Below are positions 8,211 to 12,855 of a stretch of DNA of 12,855 nucleotides, piece after piece. The position numbers and the translations under genes are program-made. This stretch comes from an uncultured Lachnospiraceae bacterium (GTDB taxonomy: Bacteria; Bacillota_A; Clostridia; Lachnospirales; Lachnospiraceae): positions 1-12,855 of the forward strand of contig CANOBT010000150.1 in the NCBI GenBank assembly GCA_947564305.1, written 5' to 3'. Positions within the stretch are counted from its first letter, which is position 1; every line of letters starts with the position of its first letter. The notes beneath the pieces were generated by a model. That model was not told the DNA's origin and searched no databases. It saw only the letters and a list, made by a program, of their open reading frames with translations.

Positions 8211-9833
8211 ATGGCAGTAAAATATGTTTTTGTTACCGGAGGCGTTGTATCGGGACTTGGAAAAGGCATTACAGCGGCGGCACTGGGACGTCTTCTGAAA
8301 GCGCGTGGTTATACTGTTACTATGCAGAAGTTCGACCCTTACATCAATATGGATCCTGGAACCATGAATCCGGTGCAGCACGGAGAAGTTTTCGTCACAG
8401 ATGACGGCGCGGAAACAGATCTGGACCTTGGGCATTATGAGCGTTTTATTGATGAAAGTCTGACAAAAAATTCTAATGTTACCACGGGAAAAATCTACTG
8501 GTCTGTCCTGCACAAAGAACGGCGCGGAGACTTCGGAGGAGGCACCGTACAGGTCATCCCCCATATTACCAATGAGATTAAAAGCAGATTTTACCGCAAT
8601 CCCGCTGCCTCTGAGACTGAGATTGCCATTATCGAAGTGGGCGGAACTGTGGGCGATATTGAGAGCCAGCCATTTCTGGAATCCATCCGGCAGTTTCAGC
8701 ATGAAAAGGGACATGACAATGTAATTTTAATTCATGTCACTTTGATTCCTTATTTAAAGGCATCTCAGGAGATGAAGACGAAACCTACCCAGGCAAGCGT
8801 AAAGGAACTGCAGGGTATGGGAATCCAGCCGGATATCATCGTATGCCGCTCCGAATATCCGCTGGATGTTTGCATGAAAGATAAGATTTCTTTATTTTGC
8901 AATCTTCCGGCTGACCATGTACTGCAAAATCTGGATGTAAAATATTTGTATGAAGCTCCTCTGGCTATGGAGAAGGAACATCTTGCAGAAGTAACTTGTG
9001 AATGTCTGCATCTGGACTGTCCCGAACCGGATTTGAAGGATTGGATCGAGATGGTGGACAATTTAAAACATCCCACACAGGATGTCACAGTTGCCCTTGT
9101 CGGAAAATACATCCAACTCCATGATGCCTACATCAGTGTGGTGGAGGCATTGAAGCATGGCGGTATTTACAGTCATACCACAGTGAATATCAAATGGGTG
9201 GATTCGGAAACCGTAAATCCTGAAACCGTGGAAGGACTCTTAGGAGATGTGAGCGGAATTTTAGTTCCCGGAGGATTTGGCACCAGGGGAATTGAAGGCA
9301 AAATCGAGGCCATCCGTTTTGCCCGCACAAAAGGAATCCCCTTCTTAGGACTCTGCCTGGGAATGCAGCTTTCTATTGTTGAGTTTGCCAGAAATGTGGT
9401 TGGGTATAATGATGCACACAGTATGGAGTTAAAGCCTGATACCACCCATCCGGTCATCCATATCATGGAGGACCAGGTTGGTATCGAGGATATCGGCGGC
9501 ACACTGCGGCTTGGTTCCTACCCTTGTGTTCTGAAAGATGGTTCCCTGGCGCGGCAGCTGTACGGAACGAAAGAAATCCAGGAGCGGCACCGGCATCGGT
9601 ATGAAGTGAACAATGATTACCGCGAGGTACTGGAAGAACACGGGATGATGCTGTCCGGGCTGTCACCGGATGGACGAATCGTTGAAATGATTGAAATCCC
9701 GGAGCACCCATGGTTTATCGCAACCCAGGCGCATCCGGAACTGAAATCCAGGCCGAACAGGCCACATCCTTTGTTTAAAGGCTTTGTGGAAGCAGCGTTA
9801 AAGAAAAAGCTAGAAAGCAAAGACTCTTTATAA
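8211..9833 (+). CDS. pyrG: CTP synthase
   Basis: Makes CTP from UTP, ATP and glutamine, the last step of pyrimidine nucleotide synthesis; a soluble enzyme that works as a tetramer. The 540 residues are typical. The N-terminal synthetase domain (about 1-265) starts with [13 protein letters not shown], a phosphate-binding loop, followed by [13 protein letters not shown] (40-52) and [12 protein letters not shown] (141-152). The C-terminal class I glutamine amidotransferase domain (about 290-535) has LCLGMQ with nucleophile Cys382, an oxyanion loop PGGFG (353-357), and His508 and Glu510 near the end. The open frame extends 26 codons upstream, but the real start is at 8211: the GGAGG site at 8201-8205 is well spaced, and homologues begin at this VKYVFVTGG block. 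It is likely expressed from the GGGC-start promoter just upstream and ends before the large inverted repeat at 9855. Confidence 0.98.
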   Translation: MAVKYVFVTGGVVSGLGKGITAAALGRLLKARGYTVTMQKFDPYINMDPGTMNPVQHGEVFVTDDGAETDLDLGHYERFIDESLTKNSNVTTGKIYWSVLHKERRGDFGGGTVQVIPHITNEIKSRFYRNPAASETEIAIIEVGGTVGDIESQPFLESIRQFQHEKGHDNVILIHVTLIPYLKASQEMKTKPTQASVKELQGMGIQPDIIVCRSEYPLDVCMKDKISLFCNLPADHVLQNLDVKYLYEAPLAMEKEHLAEVTCECLHLDCPEPDLKDWIEMVDNLKHPTQDVTVALVGKYIQLHDAYISVVEALKHGGIYSHTTVNIKWVDSETVNPETVEGLLGDVSGILVPGGFGTRGIEGKIEAIRFARTKGIPFLGLCLGMQLSIVEFARNVVGYNDAHSMELKPDTTHPVIHIMEDQVGIEDIGGTLRLGSYPCVLKDGSLARQLYGTKEIQERHRHRYEVNNDYREVLEEHGMMLSGLSPDGRIVEMIEIPEHPWFIATQAHPELKSRPNRPHPLFKGFVEAALKKKLESKDSL

Positions 9834-9854
9834 ATATAACCTCTTAAACTTACA

Positions 9855-9930
9855 AAAGGGACTGCCATACTAAAATAAAAAGCATCTATATGCTGTGTGC
9901 TTTCGTTTCGTATGGCAGCCCCTTTATTCA
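9855..9930. terminator. Long inverted repeat, bidirectional terminator between pyrG and PAP2 gene
   Basis: The arms at 9855-9870 and 9910-9925 pair over 16 positions with one mismatch (AAAGGGACTGCCATAC against GTATGGCAGCCCCTTT). The 39-base interior can form smaller hairpins such as AGCAT/ATGCT (9881-9894). TTTATT follows on the plus strand and TTTTGT on the minus strand. It lies between convergent genes, so a shared terminator is the simplest reading, although the interior is long for one. Confidence 0.75.
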
Positions 9931-9969
9931 TATCGGCGAAAACAGGGCAAATGGCGATAATACGCCGCT

Positions 9970-10530
9970 TCACTGGTTATTTTTCACTCCAGACAATTTT
10001 TCTCTTCCAAAATATTTCTGAATCTTCCACGCCGCCCACGCTGCAAACAGGCCTATCAATAGTCCGCCCAGCACATCCGAGGGGTAATGAACTCCCACAT
10101 AAAGTCTGGAAAACGCAATCAGCACAGCCAATATCAGTAACGGAACACCATATTTTTTCGGCATCATCCTCCAATATACGCCGGCCGCCGCAAAGGATGC
10201 ACATGTATGGCCAGAGGGAAAAGAATAGTCTGATTGTTTTTCTATGATTAAGATTAAACCATCGATAACCTCATAAGGACGGGTACGGGCAATGAGATGT
10301 TTTAAAGCCACATTCGTAATCAGCGCTCCAATTGCCAGTGCCATCAATGCTGTAATCCCTATCCTGCGTGTCTGTTTCGGAATCAGCAGCAGAAGAGACA
10401 ATGCAATCCAGAACATGCCGGAATCTCCAAATGCTGTGATCACCTTCCAAAAGGCATCCATCCACTCCTGGCGGATATACTCTTGAATCCATAATAACAG
10501 GTTCCCATCTAAATTTATTAAAAATTCCAT
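9970..10530 (-). CDS. PAP2-family membrane phosphatase
   Basis: An integral membrane phosphatase of the PAP2 superfamily, whose members act on lipid phosphates such as phosphatidate or undecaprenyl pyrophosphate. All three signature motifs are present in 186 residues: K77-x6-RP (KHLIARTRP), PSGH (105-108) and SRLYVGVHYPSD (141-152), including the catalytic His108 and His148. Hydrophobic segments lie at about 38-51, 58-76, 109-120, 129-141 and 153-169, as expected for a small multi-pass enzyme. The ATG has AAAGGGAG upstream and a consensus promoter at 10590-10618. It is convergent with pyrG. Size and motifs would fit a BcrC-like undecaprenyl pyrophosphatase, but sequence alone does not fix the substrate, and no neighbour helps. 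Confidence 0.93.
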   Translation of the reverse strand: MEFLINLDGNLLLWIQEYIRQEWMDAFWKVITAFGDSGMFWIALSLLLLIPKQTRRIGITALMALAIGALITNVALKHLIARTRPYEVIDGLILIIEKQSDYSFPSGHTCASFAAAGVYWRMMPKKYGVPLLILAVLIAFSRLYVGVHYPSDVLGGLLIGLFAAWAAWKIQKYFGREKLSGVKNNQ

Positions 10531-10589
10531 GATATGCTCCCTTTAAATCTGCTTGAAATCTGTGTAAAACTCTCATTTCCTTTTTGGGT

Positions 10590-10618
10590 ATTTTATCGTG
10601 CTTTTATTGTAATGTCAA
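10590..10618 (-). promoter_or_regulatory. Promoter of the PAP2 gene
   Basis: On the minus strand TTGACA (10618-10613) and TAAAAT (10595-10590) are 17 bases apart, almost perfect sigma-A consensus. The start would be near 10583, about 53 bases before the ATG. Confidence 0.8.
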
Positions 10619-10633
10619 CGAATACATTAAAGG

Positions 10634-10649
10634 TTTTTATCAATAAAAA
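10634..10649. repeat. AT-rich palindrome between divergent promoters
   Basis: TTTTTAT and ATAAAAA are exact inverted arms separated by CA. It lies just upstream of the PAP2 promoter and abuts TTGACT (10650-10655). It could be an operator or merely AT-rich promoter DNA. Confidence 0.4.
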
Positions 10650-10680
10650 TTGACTTTTCATTCTATGTAAAATATTGCAT

Positions 10681-10709
10681 GACTGCTTCGGTTGTGTTAC
10701 TATTATAAT
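10681..10709 (+). promoter_or_regulatory. Candidate promoter of the hybrid histidine kinase
   Basis: TATAAT at 10704-10709 is a perfect -10 box; the -35 region is weak (GACTGC at 10681-10686, 17 bases away). A start near 10716 would leave a 55-base leader. An alternative pair, TTGACT (10650-10655) and TATTGC (10673-10678), has a good -35 but a poor -10. Confidence 0.5.
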
Positions 10710-10719
10710 AAACAGCGCA

Positions 10720-10752
10720 GCAGAGTCTCATACTCTGCCTCTGTGTCACAGA
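10720..10752 (+). promoter_or_regulatory. Two dyads in the leader of the histidine kinase gene
   Basis: GCAGAGT (10720-10726) pairs perfectly with ACTCTGC (10732-10738) around CTCAT. Directly after it, TCTGTG-T-CACAGA (10740-10752) is a perfect 13-base odd palindrome. Both lie between the -10 box and the ribosome site (GGTAGGG). The first could be an mRNA hairpin; the second, with a one-base centre, looks more like a protein-binding operator. Confidence 0.5.
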
Positions 10753-10770
10753 ATAGGTAGGGTGAATTTT

Positions 10771-12438
10771 ATGAGACATTCAGAATACATAATAAGTAAA
10801 GAAGAGACAACAGAGCCGTCTGCTCCCCTGATAGATCGGGAACGCATGGCAATGGATCTTATCCATGCTTCCCTTGGTTCCGGACCGTGGAGTATGGAGT
10901 TTAACGAAAACGGTGAGATGACCTCCTGCGTTTGGACGGATATATTCCGGCACATGCTGGGCTACAAAAGTGTAGTGGATTTTCCTGATAAACTGGAATC
11001 CTGGTCTGACCTGCTCCATGATGAGGATAAACCGCATGTGATGCAGGAGTATTGGGATACGGTGCGAGATTATACCGGTGTCAAAACTTATGACGTAGAG
11101 TATCGTCTGCTGACCAAAAACAATGGATGGAGATGGTTTCATGCCGCCGGCCGTCTGTCCCGGCGGGAAGACGGATCTCCCATCGCCTTTTATGGTCTTT
11201 TCATTGATATTGACGAAAAGAAAAAGATGGCGGAACAACTACAGCGACAGACAGCTGAACTACAGGAAGCTCTGGCCGCGGCACAGTACGCTAACCGGGC
11301 AAAGTCCGCTTTTCTCAACAATATATCTCATGATATCCGAACACCTATGAACGCAATTATCGGCTTCACCAATCTCGCACTGGAGAGCAATGACGCCGAA
11401 GTCCAGCGAGAGTACTTAAATAACATTGCTGTTTCCTCCAAACATCTCCTAGATTTAATCAATGATATTCTGGAATTATCCAAAATTGAAAACCAAGGGA
11501 TTAAACTGGAGGAGAAACTGGTCAACATTAATGAGATTTATCACAAGCTGGAATCAATGCTTCGTATTGATCTGGAAAAGAAACATCTGGCCTACAACGT
11601 GAGCCTGCATATCCAGCACATGTGCCTTTATATAGACACGACACATTACTCGCAGATATTTTTAAATATTGTCAGCAACGCCATTAAATACACTCCTGAG
11701 AATGGCACAATCGATGTTTCCTGCAAAGAATTTCCTGGCACTGCACCAGATACGTGTGTTTTGGAAACAGTTATCCAGGATAATGGAATCGGGATGTCAG
11801 ACGAATTTTTATCCCATGCCTATGAGTCGTTTGTCAGAGAACGGACTTCCACTGTCAGCGGTATACAGGGGGCAGGCCTGGGACTTGCTATTGTAAAGAA
11901 CCTTGTTGATGTGATGCAAGGCACAATTAACATTGAAAGCCAGACAGGTCATGGTACAAAGGTAACCATCCGCACCCCCCATCGGCTGGGCAGTCTATCT
12001 GAGACAGAGAATGCCGACGAACCCGGCGTGATAGATTACAGCATATTGACAGGCAGACGGATTTTACTGGCAGAGGACATTGATATCAATGCAATCATTG
12101 CAACAAAGCTCCTCACGGATAAGGGATGCCTTGTGGAAAGGGCAAAAGACGGCGTCGAATGTGTGGACATGCTGCTAAAGGCGGATACAGAATATTATGA
12201 TCTGGTGCTCATGGACATTCAGATGCCAAACATGAACGGATATAGTGCCACAAAGTCAATCCGTGCTTTTGAGGACCAGAAAAAGGCCGCTATTCCGATT
12301 TTAGCAGTAACAGCAAATGCATTACAGGAAGACTTTGATAAAACAATTGAATCTGGAATGGACGGTCATATCTCGAAACCGTTGGACAAAGAAAAGATGT
12401 TTTGGAAGATTACAAAAGTTTTGCTCGAGAAGCAGTGA
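10771..12438 (+). CDS. Soluble PAS hybrid sensor histidine kinase
   Basis: A signalling kinase that should autophosphorylate on His187 and pass the phosphate to its own receiver at Asp482. Over 555 residues the order is: a PAS sensor of the PAS_3 type (about 35-145, ending in a YRLLTKNNGWRWFHAAGR-like core), a coiled-coil linker (about 146-175), HisKA with SHDIRTPMN (186-194), HATPase with N-box Asn303, DNGIGM (337-342) and GAGLGLAIV (367-375), then a REC domain with acidic pair Glu435-Asp436, Asp482 and Lys536. There is no membrane segment or signal peptide, so it should sense an internal cue. The frame is open upstream to 10675, but 10771 is chosen because it has a GGTAGGG ribosome site and lies after the -10 box at 10704. 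No response regulator or phosphotransfer protein is adjacent, so its output partner must be elsewhere. Confidence 0.95.
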   Translation: MRHSEYIISKEETTEPSAPLIDRERMAMDLIHASLGSGPWSMEFNENGEMTSCVWTDIFRHMLGYKSVVDFPDKLESWSDLLHDEDKPHVMQEYWDTVRDYTGVKTYDVEYRLLTKNNGWRWFHAAGRLSRREDGSPIAFYGLFIDIDEKKKMAEQLQRQTAELQEALAAAQYANRAKSAFLNNISHDIRTPMNAIIGFTNLALESNDAEVQREYLNNIAVSSKHLLDLINDILELSKIENQGIKLEEKLVNINEIYHKLESMLRIDLEKKHLAYNVSLHIQHMCLYIDTTHYSQIFLNIVSNAIKYTPENGTIDVSCKEFPGTAPDTCVLETVIQDNGIGMSDEFLSHAYESFVRERTSTVSGIQGAGLGLAIVKNLVDVMQGTINIESQTGHGTKVTIRTPHRLGSLSETENADEPGVIDYSILTGRRILLAEDIDINAIIATKLLTDKGCLVERAKDGVECVDMLLKADTEYYDLVLMDIQMPNMNGYSATKSIRAFEDQKKAAIPILAVTANALQEDFDKTIESGMDGHISKPLDKEKMFWKITKVLLEKQ

Positions 12439-12483
12439 ATATAATTAGGAGATGGTTAGAGCAATACTTTTTTATTAAATAAT

Positions 12484-12635
12484 CGGATAGAGATATCCGC
12501 CATTTGATTTGGCACATACAAAACAGCAAACAGCGAGGATACCACCATTATCTGTCAGGCTCTGGCGTGACCGATTGGGGTGGTCTGGAGAGCATCCCGA
12601 CCGTGAGCGGACGGCGGCGCAGATTTAGCGCCGCC
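12484..12635. other. Hairpin-rich intergenic region, possible dispersed repeat or structured RNA
   Basis: This forms most of the gene-free stretch after the histidine kinase. It holds CGGATA/TATCCG around GAGA (12484-12499), GCCA/TGGC (12499-12513), ACCACC/GGTGGT (12541-12584), GGTC-T-GGA paired with TCC-C-GACC (12582-12602), and an 8-bp GC stem GGCGGCGC/GCGCCGCC (12613-12635). None is followed by a U-run. It matches no riboswitch I know. A minus-strand frame is open over about 50 codons here without a start codon and is not taken as a gene. Confidence 0.4.
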
Positions 12636-12646
12636 AAAAGATATAG

Positions 12647-12820
12647 TCAATTCTGATTTTCCTTACGCACTTGGAGCGGCCTGCATCCATAAACGCTTCG
12701 AAACATATCATAAAACACCCTGGAATTTAAAAATCCGTGCTTTTCCATCAATTCCGCAATTGATTCGTCTGTATAAACAAGGTCATGATGAATCTTGGAA
12801 ATTCGAAAAGGAGAATACAG
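12647..12820 (-). pseudogene. Remnant of an AraC-family regulator, C-terminal half of the DNA-binding domain
   Basis: On the minus strand 57 codons run from 12820 to a TGA at 12647-12649. The translation starts LYSPFRISKIHHDL, has SIAELMEKHGF in its middle, then FYDMFRSVYGCRPLQVRK near the end. This is the pattern of the second helix-turn-helix of AraC/XylS proteins (Ile-Ala-Glu-Leu … His-Gly-Phe … Phe … Met-Phe … Tyr-Gly-Cys-x-Pro … Arg), and it ends where such proteins end. There is no start codon. TAG lies in frame at 12823-12821, and no other frame upstream to the window edge continues the family, so the sensor domain and the first helix-turn-helix are missing. It lies opposite the leader of the gene starting at 12823, whose ribosome site AAGGAG (12808-12813) is inside the remnant. 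Confidence 0.7.
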
Positions 12821-12822
12821 CT

Positions 12823-12855
12823 ATGGACTATTCAAAATTAGAAAAAAGTATCATT
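12823..12855 (+). CDS. Start of an unidentified gene, cut by the window edge
   Basis: ATG at 12823 follows AAGGAG (12808-12813) at a spacing of 9 bases, a good ribosome site. The 11 codons seen read MDYSKLEKSII and stay open to the window edge. That is too little to name a family. The frame is also open upstream, but this stretch is antisense to the AraC remnant, so the ATG is the likely start. Confidence 0.55.
   Translation, partial: MDYSKLEKSII

Noticed and set aside
10675..10770. 32-codon upstream extension of the histidine kinase
   Set aside because: It begins upstream of the TATAAT at 10704, includes the leader dyads and lacks a ribosome site.
12571..12620. Resemblance of ATCCCGACCGTGAGCGGAC to FMN riboswitch pieces
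   Set aside because: Only one short block is similar; the other conserved FMN elements and the overall junction layout are absent.
12610..12855. Long plus-strand open frame reading into the gene at 12823 without a start codon
   Set aside because: The minus strand of the same stretch matches an AraC domain, so this frame is best explained as its antisense; the ATG at 12823 has its own ribosome site.

Overview
The window looks like chromosomal DNA from a low-to-moderate GC Gram-positive anaerobe, most likely a Lachnospiraceae-type clostridium. The reasons are the HPr kinase/ROK glucokinase pair, strong AGGAGG-like ribosome sites, consensus sigma-A promoters and the protein sequence style. This placement is inference; no marker gene fixes the genus.

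Left end (1-250): the 3' end of a rightward gene with an Asn/Gly/Thr/Gln/Pro-rich tail. Its frame appears broken near base 38, and it ends at a strong bidirectional terminator. Next comes a leftward block, 6392 down to 311: ftsH (membrane AAA+ metalloprotease), uvrC (excision-repair nuclease, overlapping ftsH), hprK (HPr kinase/phosphorylase, master switch of carbon catabolite repression) and a ROK glucokinase (entry of glucose into glycolysis). ftsH has a near-consensus promoter and a hairpin-rich leader. A second candidate promoter at the end of uvrC may serve hprK and glucokinase.

Centre (6393-9833, rightward): divergent from ftsH is a DUF1846-family protein of unknown function, followed by pyrG (CTP synthase). 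pyrG has its own -10 box, placed so that the transcript should start GGGC, the signature of CTP-sensing pyrG leaders, but I find no attenuator hairpin. A long inverted repeat separates pyrG from a convergent PAP2-type membrane phosphatase gene (10530 to 9970).

Right end (10531-12855): an intergenic region with divergent promoters and several palindromes precedes a soluble orphan hybrid histidine kinase (PAS-HisKA-HATPase-REC). After it lies a 384-base stretch without an intact gene. This stretch holds a set of hairpins and, on the minus strand, a 57-codon remnant of an AraC-type DNA-binding domain. The remnant lies antisense to the leader of a new gene that starts at 12823 and runs off the window.

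Most of the window is ordinary housekeeping and signalling DNA. I found no convincing novel multi-gene system. The best second looks are the DUF1846 protein beside pyrG, the attenuator-less GGGC leader, the AraC remnant with its structured neighbour, and the broken low-complexity tail.
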